A DNA stretch of 64,000 bases from Margaritifera margaritifera (taxonomy: Eukaryota > Mollusca > Bivalvia > Unionida > Margaritiferidae): assembly GCA_029931535.1 (NCBI GenBank), contig JAQPZY010000700.1:1-64000 (forward strand), written 5' to 3'. The notes beneath the pieces were generated by a model, which ran no database searches, was not told the origin of the DNA, and was given only the letters and a program-made list of their open reading frames with translations. Made by a program: the position numbers and the translations under genes. Numbering within the stretch: position 1 is the first letter of the stretch; the number at the start of each line of letters is the position of its first letter. This document shows positions 35,458 to 48,066 of this stretch, piece after piece.

Positions 35458-36010
35458 CAGTAATTTTCACTGCTCCAATAGATTTGTGATAGCTGGGTTG
35501 TAGTGATCCGTCGGCAAAATCCCTAACCACAGGATAGCAGATTAGCGTAAATTTGAAGTCCTGTATATTTAGCTAAATAAAATTCTGTTGTCAGTTTGCT
35601 GAAGTTAAAAATTCTTGACAATACAATCTGAATAAAACCAACATCTCCAACATAAAGGATATCGGACAGACACCGATCAAGTTCATGTTCTGGTGAGCTT
35701 TCAAATTCCTGGTCCACTTAGTTTTAGCAGCCAATAGATAAACCATTGCACTGTGTGTTAGTATATCATTACACTGTGATGCGGAGGGTTATCACTAGAA
35801 ACTGTATGTTCTGAATGACAGTTATCATTTAAAAAAATATGAAAGCTGTAATTTGATTAGCGAATCAAAACGTCAACAGAACATTAGCTCATATTGGTGA
35901 CTATCAATTTCAACTAATTATAAGAAGATCTCACTTTTAATCAGAATGCTTTCCGACATCACACTGGCTATATCCAGTACATGAACATGTGACCATGTAA
36001 CCAGTCTTAC
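35458..36010. other. Repeat fragment and intron sequence
   Basis: 35640-35710 (minus strand) shares a phrase, 'ggtgtctgtccgatatcc', with the segment around 59420-59445, so it is a dispersed repeat fragment, not an exon. Nothing else recognised. The segment should be intronic to the minus-strand gene starting at 36387. Confidence 0.5.
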
Positions 36011-36076
36011 CTGGGTACAAAATGAAGGTGGTTCAGGCCGATTTTCAATGTGCTCTTTCAATATGTCATTCTGTGG
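36011..36076 (-). CDS. Second coding exon of an unidentified gene
   Basis: Exon of 66 bases (22 codons, phase 0 at both ends). The acceptor is ttatttctttag and the donor gtaagact. It encodes PQNDILKEHIENRPEPPSFC plus two residues and is open only in this frame, which joins exactly to the exon at 36274-36387. I do not recognise the protein, and no later exon could be identified towards lower coordinates. Confidence 0.75.
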
Positions 36077-36173
36077 CTAAAGAAATAAGAACCTGATAGG
36101 TGATTTCAGTAGGCTGGAGGAATACATATTAAAAACATACACACAAAGATACAAATATGAATCTACCTACCTA

Positions 36174-36174
36174 T

Positions 36175-36244
<70 letters not shown>
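36174..36244. repeat. (TA)n microsatellite in the first intron
   Basis: About 70 bases of TA repeat with one TG interruption, inside the intron between the two exons of the minus-strand gene. Confidence 0.97.
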
Positions 36245-36245
<1 letters not shown>

Positions 36246-36273
36246 CGACACAAATGTATAGAAAGACACAGAC

Positions 36274-36387
36274 CTCTCTGTAGCTGAGGCTGTCTGGATC
36301 GAATGTTGAATTCGCTAGTTGAAAGGAGAAGTTGATATGAGGAATTTGATGCAATTGTTCTACAACCCAGTCGATCTCGTTGGACAT
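36274..36387 (-). CDS. First coding exon of an unidentified gene
   Basis: The ATG at 36387-36385 starts MSNEIDWVVEQLHQIPHINF, 38 codons ending SLSYRE at the donor gtctgtgtc (36273 downward). An upstream in-frame ATG at 36414 would add nine residues; the start at 36387 is preferred because the added residues (IINLKYLT) look like untranslated AT-rich sequence. The segment is phase 0 and joins the exon at 36011-36076 across a 197-base intron. It is soluble-looking with no signal peptide. The first 60 residues match no family I can name. An E-box and a YY1 site lie 160-170 bases upstream. Confidence 0.75.
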
Positions 36388-36414
36388 TGTCAAATATTTT
36401 AAATTTATGATCAA

Positions 36415-36890
36415 GACTTTTGTTGTCTTTTTGGGTTGCGTTAATCTGCTAAATATCGTTTTATATGACGAAAAATTCCATTAATTATTTGGTTTACATC
36501 AAGTCCAATACAAGTCCATTGATATTTGTTTAAGACTTCGCCATTTTGAAATCACGTGACCTATACTTATGGTGGAATGGTTTTACTATATTGCCTATAT
36601 GACAATTAAAGAGTTTCAAACAATTAACAACCAGTCTGTTACCTTGTAAAATTCAAAATATTTTCCCCAAATATTTCAGTTAAGGTTTTGGCCGTTTTAT
36701 TGGGTCAGATCTGGATAAAGAAAATTACATGTTTCCAGAATTTAAAATGAGCTGAAAATTTGTGAACAATTTCAGCGATGTATTTCCTAGAAAAAGGTCT
36801 CTGGCTGGGTTAATGATGATACAGTGAGGCAAGCCCTCGTGATGAGTCAGTCACTCGTGACGTAGGAGGGCTTTCCCCTTAGTCACGACG
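36415..36890. promoter_or_regulatory. Putative bidirectional promoter region
   Basis: Lies between the minus-strand start (36387) and the possible plus-strand exon (37102). It contains gccattttg (YY1-like, 36540-36548), CACGTG (36553-36558), TGAGTCA (AP-1, 36844-36850), and tgacgta plus cacgacgtg (CRE-like, about 36858-36893). An imperfect palindrome AAGCCCTC...GAGGGCTT spans 36831-36873. CpG is more frequent here than in the surrounding sequence. Function is inferred from position and motifs only. Confidence 0.55.
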
Positions 36891-37101
36891 TGAGTGCTCT
36901 CTTTCCTGTTGCACATAGAGGATTTGATGGTCAAGAGCAGAATTTATATTTTTTGACTCAAAAGTTTCTAATACAACTATTGTGTGAGCATACTTTTGCC
37001 CGTGACGAAAGTATCACCTTTAGGCCAGGGATATTTCTAAGAGAAAATCCGTTAACGAGGGGGCACCTTGCGATCAGCGTTCTGAATGGTGGACTGAAAC
37101 T

Positions 37102-37123
37102 ATGGCCAACCCAGGAAGTATTG
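37102..37123 (+). CDS. Possible short first coding exon, divergent gene
   Basis: ATGGCCAACCCAGGAAGTATTG encodes MANPGSI and is followed by a strong donor, gtgagttaa. The G after the ATG fits the start context. It lies about 700 bases from the opposite-strand gene start. No following exon could be recognised within 37.1-64 kb, so this remains tentative. Confidence 0.35.
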
Positions 37124-37600
37124 GTGAGTTAAATTTGCAGCTGCTTCTAAGATCAGCTTTTTAATTGGCACAACTAAGTGTACATATTATGCACGAAACA
37201 TTGAATTTTCCTTTCGTTTTTGCATTTTTGCAAGAAAAGTCGATCTGCGGAGAAATTGATTGCAAAAGTTTGGAGTTCCGGTCGACCTGAGACGGTAGAA
37301 CAGAGTCGGTTGTGGCCTTTTGATAACCGTCGTCAATTGACATCGTCATTACTGGGTGGGCCATGCATTTAATTGCCGCCACGGCTTTTGAACGCATTGT
37401 ATGGATTTGGGGCAACAAAGTTGCAGCAATAACTTAAATGTTGCATTTACATTTGTTGCTACTTTGCAGGAGTATCTAGCCAGCAGTAGTCTCGTACTAG
37501 TACGTTCTGTCCTGGTTTTACACTAGTGTCAATTTCAGTAGGTCACTTCTCATTAAATGAGAAGGGCTGTATATCAGACTATTAATTACTTTTTAATTAT

Positions 37601-37638
<38 letters not shown>

Positions 37639-39580
37639 GCATGCATTATTAATCATAAGTTATTTAACTGCAGTGCCTTTACATATTTTTTACATATAAC
37701 TTGCAGCACCTGTACACGTGCATCAGTAGTTTTACTCATAGAAAATGTATGTATAGGTCTTACTAATTTCAAACCCAAGTATAATTTTTTGTTTGGATGC
37801 AATTCCAGTTTTTTTTAAATAAATTCCATTGTCAGCATGTGGGCAGATACTTCACAGAGGCAATTCTCTAATAATTTTTCACTAGCTTATTACAATTTTC
37901 AGATAAATTCAGGGTATTCATAGGCGAACTGTATGGTTGATACATGCTGATGAGATTATGTAAAGTTAATGATTTGGGTGTGTCTAGTTCAAAGTTTAAA
38001 AATTAATCTGAATAAAAATTAATCTGACACCCATCCTAGAAAATGAAAGCTCCTAAATATATTATGACTCTTATTTTAAGTACATGTACTAAGATTTTTT
38101 ATAACAGCATACAGAATAATCAGATTTTCTCCTAAAAGCAACTATAATCAGATTTTCTCCAAGAAGCAACTATATATACATATATATAAATTTTTTTAAT
38201 TGTCACAAGTAAACATTAAATAAAAAAAACCACCGCCAAAACACCCCCAAAAATTAAAAAAATTAAAACGAATTTAAAAATACTTTATATTTTGTTCAAA
38301 TGCAAGATACTCAAGACCTTTCAGCATTTTTTATGGGTATATTTTGCAGTCAAATACAGATAAAAGTTTAAATGTGTGTTGTACAACCAATTCCTAATGC
38401 TGATGTAATTTGGAAACTTAGGTTGGCAGTTGACATCCAGTCACAGGGCATTCAAGCTGTATAGTCTGTGCTCATGCATACCATGACTAACTCCATATCT
38501 ACAAAAAGAGAAGCGTAATTGTAATTGACTTATTGCCAGAGCAAACATACATAGCCATATTTATTAGCATAGCACATCATATAAATACAAAGTATTTTAT
38601 GTTGATACTTACCCATGTGAATTAGTGGTAATCTTTTTGTGCATACTGAAAATTTAATGAAAAAAAGGTTGAAAAATGTTTAAGTTATGAAAGTTTGAAT
38701 TTGTACCGTATATACTGTGGCAGTTGAATATGTGACAGACATAAGGCCTGAATGTCCAACAGTCTGCCAGTGCTTCTGTGAATTGCCTGATGCTGACACC
38801 TTTGCCAGTGATAGTATTGGTCGACAGGTGTTGGCATGTGTTTGGGTTTGTATGACTACAATACTACATTAATTTCTTTAGATTTCAGTTGGATTCATTT
38901 CTTTAGATTTAAGGGAGTGCATGGCTAACGTGACCAGGTGAAGTTGAGCAAAACTTCACTTTAAACTGCCCCACTTTGCGCTGTTTTATTGCCCCACTTC
39001 CTTGCTGACACTTTCAATAATCAAGGGAGCAAATTGTGCATGTACTTGCTGCAAGGCTTTCCCTAAATTTCAGTTTTCTGGGGGGGGCATGCTTCCCATA
39101 TAAAATTAAAGATGCAAAAATGGTGCATTTCAGGTGTTCCTGGGGCATCATTTTTTGAAACACTTTCTTGAGAAGAAACACCCTGTTTCAGAGACCTGCA
39201 AAGTTGACACAAATAACATGGCATTATTTGCTGTGATAATTGCTTTTCAATAGGACTAGTTAGGCAAAAAAATAAATATGTGTGTTTCCTATTGCACTTG
39301 TTTTAAAATTAGGGTAGGTAGGTAGTTTTTTTAATTTTTTTTAAACATTATATATAAATCAAATAATATTTCAAGTGCTTCAAGGTACTGGCAAAACTTA
39401 CTCAATTAGATGCACAAATCAATTTTGGCCTGATCATCTGTTGAGACATCTCAACTTTTTAAATTGTACATTGTATAGAAAGTACTTTTGCTACTAAATT
39501 CAATAATATTTTACCTTTGTTGATGGACAGAAAAAAAAGTATCCCAGATTTTTTATTTTGGTTTTGGTTAACATGAGGAC
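37124..39580. other. Unassigned sequence with poly-T run
   Basis: 37161-37418 is relatively CpG-rich and has an open minus-strand frame of 85 codons without support. A run of about 32 T lies at 37603-37634. The remainder is AT-rich with no recognisable gene or repeat. Confidence 0.45.

Positions 39581-39632
<52 letters not shown>
39581..39632. repeat. (TAA)n microsatellite
   Basis: About 17 uninterrupted copies of a TAA/ATA trinucleotide. Confidence 0.97.
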
Positions 39633-39633
<1 letters not shown>

Positions 39634-39889
39634 GTCTTTATTTTATGAGGGTGACACAATTGGTACCAAAACCAATCTCCCTTGTGGCCCTCAATTATTT
39701 ACAAATGTACAGGGAAATATATCAAATGCAGCTGGGAAACAAGTATGTATCATACAAAAAAATATTACAGATTTGTGTACACAAAAGCAACAGAGTATGG
39801 ATTCAGCACACAGATCATTGAGTACACAAACATGCATAACTGAAGATTTTTTTGTTGGCACACACACACACACAGTCTTGTAAAACCTA

Positions 39890-41620
39890 CAAAACGGGGT
39901 CATAAGATTTTTACCATCAAAATGGGGACATCTTTATTTTAACAAATTTTGGGCGATAACGATCTGTTTTACTATGCATTTGAAATGTACATGTCTTTTG
40001 CAATTGGTTTGTAGTTGATTTCCAAGAAACAATGTATCAGAAAGGGGTCACACAAATATACAGTGTCAGAAATTATACCATCAAATCGGGGACATTCCAT
40101 AAGTACTCATGTAGATAGTTCCCTTCCATATTAACAAACTATATTGAAATACCCTATTGCATTTTTATATTATGTTTCATGTATATATAAGTAAAAATGT
40201 ATGTCCATGAGTTTGAAGAAACAAAATCGTCAGAATTGTGTGAAAATACAGAGAATGTGTTTATTTTTCTAAAATGAAATAAGCAAAGATCTGCATGTCA
40301 TATGTTCAGTTAAAATAATTTTATTGACAAGAATACATTTTAGAATTGAAAATGTCCCACAAAATAAATAATTTTTAACCTTTGTGTACTAAAGTTTGCC
40401 ACTATAATACAATCCACTTCATTAATAAACTATTGCATGATAATATCTGTTCCCATTTTGTATGTACAATTTCATTGGTTGTGTGTATTAAAATGCTTTC
40501 CTTTCGCATGTATCATATCAGTGATGTGTGTACCTAAATGTCCCCATTTTGTATGTTCCACTTCAGTCTTGTGTGTATGAAAATGTGCCCATTTTGTATG
40601 TAACACTTTAAAAATGTATGTATGGAAAGTCCGTTTTGCGTGAACACGTCAAGGAAGCATGTATGAAACTGTCTGCATTTTTTATATGTTTGAAAATGTC
40701 TACTTTTTTGCATGTTCCACATCAAGGTTGTTTGATGGGAAATGACCCCATTTTTGTATGTATCAGGTTATGGTTGTGTGTATCTTATTGTTATCATTTA
40801 GGATATAAAACACCATTTGTATGAAAATGTCTCCAGTCCATATGTACCACGTCAAGATTGTGCTCCTGAAAATGTTCTCGCTTGTATGAGCAACTTTAAA
40901 TGTGTATGAAAAGCCCCCGATCAGTCTTAAAAATGTAATGGTTGTTTATATAACAAAATTAAAGTTTTTTATGCACCACCTGAAATTTTATGTATGAAAA
41001 CATCCCTGTTTATGTGCATTACGCTAGGGAAATGCAGCAGTTAAGTTATTAGAGCGCCAGGCTCATGGTCCAAGGGTCACAGGTTCAGACCACGGAGTGT
41101 CCTTGGGAAAGGCACTTAGCTCCCATTTGCTCGGCATGATATAGGCAAAAATGTGTTTTAAGTGCCGTTAAAACCCCCCAACAAAAGAAGCATCACGCCA
41201 AATCTGTTTGTATGAAAATGCACCAGTTTTGTATTTAAAAAGCCAATAGGCTGCATAGATGAGAATGTCACTTTCTGGTCTAAAAGAACGTATTGCTTGT
41301 ATGTATGAAAATATTCACAATCAGTATGAGAAAAAAAAAAGCAAAACCTGGCATAGGAAAATGTATCCATTTTGTAATAAAAGCACAAAACTTGTGTGCA
41401 AGTTGACATACCGGTTGAGAATGGCAAAAAAAAAATTGAAGTTCTTGGTATTAAAATATTCTCATTTAGTATGAACCTTTGAAGGTTGTGTGTATGAAAT
41501 GTTACACGCCACTCACCCTACCCTTCACTTTAGTATGAACCCTAATGTAACAACATTTTACCATTCTGAATGAACGGTCCCAGAATAAATGTATGAATCT
41601 AGTCCCATTCAGCATTAGGA
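39890..41620 (+). repeat. Degenerate 'ccccattttgtatgt' repeat region
   Basis: Loosely repeated phrases 'tgtgtatgaaaatg', 'tccccattttgtatgt' and 'accacttcaagg' recur every 45-60 bases but are strongly diverged (clear at 40440-40760 and 40830-41000). A SINE is inserted at about 41030. The array is too degenerate to define a unit. Confidence 0.6.
41030..41185 (+). repeat. tRNA-derived SINE
   Basis: The head 'gcagttaagttattagag' and 'cgccaggctcatgg' resembles a tRNA A-box region. B-box-like ggttcagacc is at 41092-41101. The tail 'gtgtccttgggaaaggcac' is the conserved V-SINE-like tail. Confidence 0.75.
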
Positions 41621-43379
41621 ACCACACCAAAGTCATACTAGAAAAGATCCCTCATGAGTCTGATATAGGCAAAATATATGTGAAAATAGTTCTGTGAGTT
41701 CAAAGTACTTCAAAAATATTTTATAGATCATTAAGTGAATACATAATTCATGTGGAGAAAAGAAACATATTTTCTTTAATTTTCTTAGTTCAGCAACATA
41801 CGAATCGCTGCTTTTTTTTAATAGCCGTTCGTTTTATATTTGATATTTGACTCCATAAAAACATTGACACACCGTGGATCAGTAATGAAATTATTAAATA
41901 TTGTTCTCTTGTATATTTTTGATCCAATTTTGGGCATTGAAGCTTCAAAATGACGTTTTCCACTGAAAGCAGTTTCTTAATGATAATTATTTGGTTTTAT
42001 CTTTTCTTTTTTTCTCAACAGTATTAAAACAAAGCTAACAATTTATTCCCTACATACTACTTTATTATTTTTTCCAATTCTGTATTAATAAAAGGCCTAA
42101 TGGACAAGACAGTCAGTGAACGACAGGTAAGGTAAGTAAAGAATTAGAAAAACAACATACTGGGATGTTAATGCCCTGACTATTTTCTTCAAATGCTCTC
42201 ACAACAAGTTTAGTACACCTGAACAAATAAGAACTTAATAAAAACATGCCAATCCATGATATTAACCAACTATATTAACCATTGACCATCTTTTTACCTA
42301 GATCAACATGAGGTCTGCAGAAATAGAAAAACACTTGAATTGGTCATATCAATACATTATAACAACTGAAACACAAGCAATTAGCTGACAATTGCAAGTA
42401 AAATTCATTATATCTTGTATCATGACTTTTACTACAGCATGAGGTATTCAGCTAGAAATAATATATTTCTCTGACAAAATGATGTCCGTTCAACTTAAAA
42501 ATAAAAATATGCATAAAATTTGGTATTTTGTATTCCATATTAAGTGCTTAATGTCTTTTTGTTTTTACATCAAATAGTTTAATGAACAATTTCTGAGACA
42601 CACTCTGCATACCAAATCACTTAAAATGTCAGTGACAGAGATTGAACCAACGACTGAGGGTACATCTTACGACAAAGGTTCTAGCATCTGGCATTAGTTA
42701 CATTTTTACCCTCCATTGTTGGCATTTTGAAAGTAACGGATGCTGCAGGTTCAATCCGTTGTCAGTAGACCCTCCGTTAAAATCTAAGGGTTGTTTAAAT
42801 AGAACCTTCTATGTCACAAAGCAGCTGATTGAAGTATTCAATTTTCTCTACAGATAACTTGAGTACTAAAATCAATTTAATAATCAATAACTTTATCTTG
42901 GGTATGAAAAACTAAAAAACAAAACCTTAAATAATTCAATTTAACTTCCTGAGTAAAAATAGATTGTGAATATCAATTTGCCTTTCCAATTGTCTTTAGA
43001 AGAGCAGGGCTTGTATGAGAAGTTTATAATCTCCTTGTTCATACCCATCAAACAAAATTGCAAACATCCGCATGTGAAAAAAATGGAAGTATGTTGGTCT
43101 CAACATTACATAAAAGTAGGAACAAAATGTTCCAATTGGAAAAGCTAAGGAGTAAAAAATAGAGTTAAATATTGTGTTCTGTTGTAAAATCATGTCACAC
43201 AATCCTGACATAATGGAACACTTCAAGCTTATTTGTATCATATAGTCAGTGGAACGTGTCATTCAGCCAAAATTCAACAAGAAATTGTTTTTTGGCAATT
43301 GTTTGTTAACTTTGTTTTCAGTAGCATATTAATAGATTTCATTTTAAATATTGCTTAAAAGGTATTCATTAGGAATGCT
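41621..43379. other. Unassigned AT-rich sequence
   Basis: No gene recognised. A small inverted pair (gattgaacc at about 42639, ggttcaatc at about 42749) could mark a decayed foldback element but is too short to call. Confidence 0.45.
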
Positions 43380-45279
43380 GTTTGTTGGTGTTCTCCACTT
43401 CATTTTCATCCTCCTCTCCCAGATGTATGGAATCTAGAGAGTTTCCAAGCCTCAAACCTTTTCCACCCTTCTCCATCCTCAGCAGGAGCTTGCTGACTTT
43501 TGTTACCTGAATTGTAGCTTCCTGCAGTATATAGTATTCTGCAAATCTGGATATTGTGACCCAGATGATTGGCTAAAATATCAAGTTAGTTGTCTTTTAT
43601 TTTTATCAGTTGTGACATGGTCAGAATTTGTTTTCTTAATTTGGTAGATGTAATTTTTCAGGTTCTTTTGCACCACACCTTGCTGCAAACAGCCTGTACC
43701 TTGTAAATGTGAGCTCATACAGTTTGCTCTGGGGAATAAAAACGGGTTTGATATTGTGACAACCATAGATCTCATTTGACGCTTCCAAGTATTTCATGGT
43801 TTGACTGTTGAATAGTACTGGTCCTGTACTTCCTCTTTTCCCACAGTTTCAACTCTAGTCAAGGTCTTGCATAGCTTTTTCTCCAGATCTGACAATGAGT
43901 CTTTAATTGGATCATTTATGTCAGCCATGTGTATATGTGTGTATTCTCCTATCGTCATATTAGAAACTTCACCGGCATGACATCGGTGGAATAGAATTGT
44001 CTACACTAACACAATTTCAGAAAGTTCAACCCAATATTGTTTGACTGCTTCATTCTCAGTGGAGGATATGATGGACTTGTACATTTCTTCTGCTATTTCC
44101 TTCAAATGATCTGTCAGGCCTTCACGTAGTCTGGAAAGGGGAAGAATTTTGTTATCTGTGTTTCTTTTCCCATCATGTAATGTCTTAAGAGCATTAGAAG
44201 CTATCTCTTGTGCCCAGTTTATCTCCAAGAGTTTGATGGACTTCTCAACTCTTGCTTTAAGATCTTTCTTTTAATTTTCAATGGCTTGACTTGCAAGGAT
44301 TTGTGCACATTAATTTCAGGGTGAGAGATTGCATGCCTTACCTGTTTGAATGCATATCAAATAATAATATTACACTGCTGGATTCTAGTGCAAGTCAAAA
44401 ATATTTTGGATCTATAAAATTCTATCAGTGTTTTATCTGGTGCTTTTTCCTTCTTTCTCAGCTCTTTAACCTGACACCCCATTTCTCTGAATTTTCGTCA
44501 TATGTAATTGTGTTGTTCTTTGTCGTGGCTGTGATGACAGCAGAGTTTCTCTCCAAATGCTAAAATGGTGTTGTCACTTTTTTGCAATCTTGCTGATGTC
44601 ATCCTGTTTCAAACTTGCGATGACATTTCCAAGAATGGCACTCACAACGGATGTGCAGAGCAGGAGCAGTGAACTTGATGGAGCCATCATTTGTCATCTT
44701 CCCTATTTGTTCCATGGTTTAAAAGGACAACTGTGCTGCCAGAGCTCCATGTCAGTTAACAAAATAACTGAAACATTATGGACATGGACCATAGTCAACA
44801 GCTTCAATCTTCTCCAATGTAGGTCGATAGTGTACTGCCAGTCTCCCCCCCCCCCCCTTTATTTAGTATGTTGCAGTTGTGGATGTGATTGGCTATATTT
44901 CTGGGTTTATCTAGGAGTTCTTTCTCTTTCTCCTCTCATTCATTTAGGCGACTATCAGTGGCCACATCCTGTTCACTATTGGTTCTGAACAGGTCAATCA
45001 AAGTATTTTATTTACAGTTGATTTCGCAACAATAGAAGTTGGTTGATATTATTTGCTCTTTTTTATATGGCCATTTCATTTGATTAGATTTCATTCATGG
45101 ATACTAATAATGCAGTCTAAGTTTTCCTTGAAGCCTTGGGCTTTGGATATTCCTTTAGTTTTAGGCGATCCAATTTAAGCTGATATGGTATTACATTTGA
45201 AGCGCACGAGTCATTAGATTCTGAACCGGACACATACTGCTCATCATCGGAGGGAATGTATTCACTTTCAAAGTCCTCC
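43380..45279 (-). pseudogene. Tyrosine-recombinase-like (Crypton-like) gene remnant
   Basis: Read on the minus strand. It begins with an acidic exon after acceptor ggattacag (45279 downward: EDFESEYIPSDDEQYVSGSE, ending at TAG 45117-45119). Further on are scattered blocks: GEKLCCHHSHDKEQHNY-like (about 44530), KSIKLLEINWAQEIASNALK (about 44180-44240), RLREGLTDHLKEI, then CGAKEPEKLHLP and TKLRKQILTMSQLIKIKDN (about 43600-43680), HLGH (43556-43567) and EYYILQEATIQVTKVSKLLL (43480-43530). The LR-K, HLGH and YY blocks have the form and spacing of the catalytic half of phage-integrase-type tyrosine recombinases, seen in a family of uncharacterised fish and mollusc proteins. Stops and frameshifts show decay. 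Confidence 0.7.
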
Positions 45280-46517
45280 TGTAATCCAGAAGAAATAAAT
45301 ATTAAAAATCATACCATTGCCCATCACATAAATGAAAATTATCCAGCAAATACTTAAATATAAACTAAATTAGTAATACGTATACACATCATTTTTACAC
45401 AATGCAAACTTCATTGCAAGAGAGAATGATGTTTAATGGAAGAAACAGTCTGAATATGTTTGTGCAAATAGAACCTGAACCTTGTATATACAAGTAAAAA
45501 CTTAATTAATTGCTGCCTATTACCAGATGGGAGCTATTTTCAGTATGATAATTTAGATAATACACGTAGGTTTTTACTCATGTTTGACATTTTTCTGAGA
45601 TTTACACCTTTAACGTTGCACTGAAAGGCTAATTTACTGTATATACTCACGTATAAGCCAATACCGACTGCAAACTGCATAGACCCCGATCTGCCGTCGC
45701 ATAATGCTGACCCCTAATCATGTTTATCAGTTGTGACATGGTCTTTGTAACGCTAAGGGCAATACATGCCAAGCTGCATTGAAATCTCCTAGTAAAACTA
45801 AGTTATCATTTGGAAATTAAATGCATAGGCAAAATCTATTTTAGTAACAGCGACCTTTATCTTGAAATGTGAATTGATATTGGAAAAATAAATAAATATT
45901 TAGACTTTAAGTCATATTTGGTAGAATAATGTTCTTAAATAAAGGATATCTGCACGAAACTTACATATATATTCATCCGTTTTTTAAACATGCAGTCCAG
46001 CACTATTGATGCCCTGCTTGCATGAAAACATGGCACATTCCAGCTGCATTTTCTTTGATGTATTTTGTCTATTCAACCTAAAAAACACAAAAAAGCAGTG
46101 TTTCGTATTGTGCATCATATTACATTATATTTTGGGTTTTCATGCAACAGCATCTTGAAACATGTTTTTTCTTCTTAAAAGGGAATATATTTTTACAACT
46201 TGTTTGATTATTGTGCAAAATTGAAGAAAGTTAACTTTTTTTAAAAAATCCTGTAAATATTCGAGTACGAAATTAATTTTAATGTCAGTTAAATTATTTT
46301 TATTTAATTATATTTTAAAGATGAATATGTATACATGTATTTCATTTAAAAACCTTCTCTGGTTTGCCTCTCATCTCCTTTCAAACTGCATAACACTGTT
46401 TTGTGCTATTTCATATATTATATTCGACTCCACACGAATTATATTCAACCTATGTACATGTAGGGTAATCAAAAATGTATTTGTACTGTATATAGCCAAA
46501 TGATTACAGTGATAATG

Positions 46518-46519
<2 letters not shown>
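45280..46519. other. Unassigned sequence
   Basis: Apart from the MITE fragment at 45637-45735, nothing is recognised. Confidence 0.45.
45637..45735 (+). mobile_element. Truncated double-hairpin MITE fragment
   Basis: Begins 'actgtatatactcacgtata', then caaactgcatagacc and gatctgccgtcgcataatgc. This corresponds to the left end and first half-hairpin of the element at 51254; the rest is missing. Confidence 0.75.

Positions 46520-46587
<68 letters not shown>
46520..46587. repeat. (CT)n microsatellite
   Basis: About 34 uninterrupted CT dinucleotides. It produces spurious Arg-Glu open frames on the minus strand. Confidence 0.97.
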
Positions 46588-46589
<2 letters not shown>

Positions 46590-46705
46590 CAATTCAATTG
46601 CAACAAATAAAGGAAGGCTTTGATAATGAGTTGTTTGCTACTACTAACTATTGTCAGGATATACATATTGGTTATATTCAGATTAGTATGATTAATAATT
46701 ATCTG

Positions 46706-46709
<4 letters not shown>

Positions 46710-46742
<33 letters not shown>
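46710..46742. repeat. (TTA)n microsatellite
   Basis: About 11 copies of TTA. Confidence 0.95.
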
Positions 46743-46746
<4 letters not shown>

Positions 46747-48066
46747 GTTATTTGTAAGAGAATAGCTCTGGCTAATAGTCAGGGATGGGTGTATTATTGG
46801 GGGAGGGAGAGGGGGGATCACAATGAGTATATTGCTACACATTATAATAGTTGACAAAGATATACATATATAAAACAATTACAAATTTGATGATCGTAGT
46901 GCAGATATCTACAAGTAATACATGGTTATAAAATGGAAACATAATAATGAAAACAAAACTTGTGTTAAATCTTTATGTCAAATTTGAGTATTGGCTACAA
47001 TATACAATTTGATTGTGTAAATGAAACAAGTCGTAATAAGACAAGGACTTATTTATAATTGATATTCATAAAAGAGCAAACGATTGTGTCTGTTCAAATA
47101 CAATATTATTTTGGTGTATGAATACTGAGTTGATATAAATACTGGCATACATAAGTTTGTACCAATTAAAAATTAAATGTCCTGTGAAACCATCTATTGA
47201 TTTAGTTGATAATTTAATATATATATATATATAAATGACCTGGTTTTAATAAATTAGGTCTGTTCCATAGATACAGCTAGGTATTATGGTCCATGTCTCG
47301 ACAAACCGTGTCCACTAGATCTTAGAAAGTAATTAACCAGTTAAGTAAAATAACATTCTTGACTAGTATGTTCTGAAACGAACTTATTGACAGTCATGGA
47401 AAATAAGTTATGCTACAGATGTGCACCAGTCTGTCTCTCTCCCTCCCCCTTCCCCCCCCCCCCCCCCGTCAATTGATTTAAATCTGGTGTATTAATATGT
47501 AATGTCTTGTTTTGCTGTACTTCCATTTATTTTTGAACTTTTTAATATTCGGTCTGAGACTAAAATACTATATCCAAGCTTTGATTGTATGGAAAATATG
47601 GCAGTGTTTCAATTTAGCAATTTTCTCGAACGAGTCCAAAATCGCAAAAATTGGACGCCGCGAAAATTTCAAAAGTAATATCTCTTTCTACCAGGTGCCA
47701 AAATTGCGAAAATGTATCAAGCTCGATTGTGAAAATTGTAAGCTCACACAAAATTAACAAAGTATAAATTCACCCTCATATGCACATGTAGCTCAGACGT
47801 CATTTTCTTATGACATTTTTTCTCAGAAACCTGACATGAAGAAGAAATAATGCCTTTTATTTGTTGACAAATTAAGCTACACATTCAAAGGTTGAATTGG
47901 TAAGTATACTATGACTCATGTTTCTCTCCCAGACTAAACTTATTATTGACCTACTGCAGTCCATAATTTCGGGGAAGAAAGAGAGGATGGATAAGAAAGG
48001 ATGTGTTCCATTTTTGCGACATTCATGTTCATTAATTATTATTTATGCAGCAGTATATCATTAACC
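46743..48066. other. Unassigned AT-rich sequence
   Basis: Poly-C run at about 47453-47467. No gene or repeat recognised. Confidence 0.45.

Noticed and set aside
35523..35717. Minus-strand frame downstream of the 36011 exon, considered as a third exon
   Set aside because: It shares a phrase with 59.4 kb, so it is a dispersed repeat, and no acceptor in the right phase is present.
37161..37418. 85-codon minus-strand frame in a CpG-rich patch near the promoter region
   Set aside because: No recognisable motif, no splice signals fitting either gene; could be untranslated sequence.
42637..42785. Foldback element suggested by gattgaacc/ggttcaatc
   Set aside because: Arms of only about nine bases, no target duplication, no second copy seen.
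46371..46666. Arg-Glu repeat proteins on the minus strand
   Set aside because: Translation of a pure (CT)n microsatellite.
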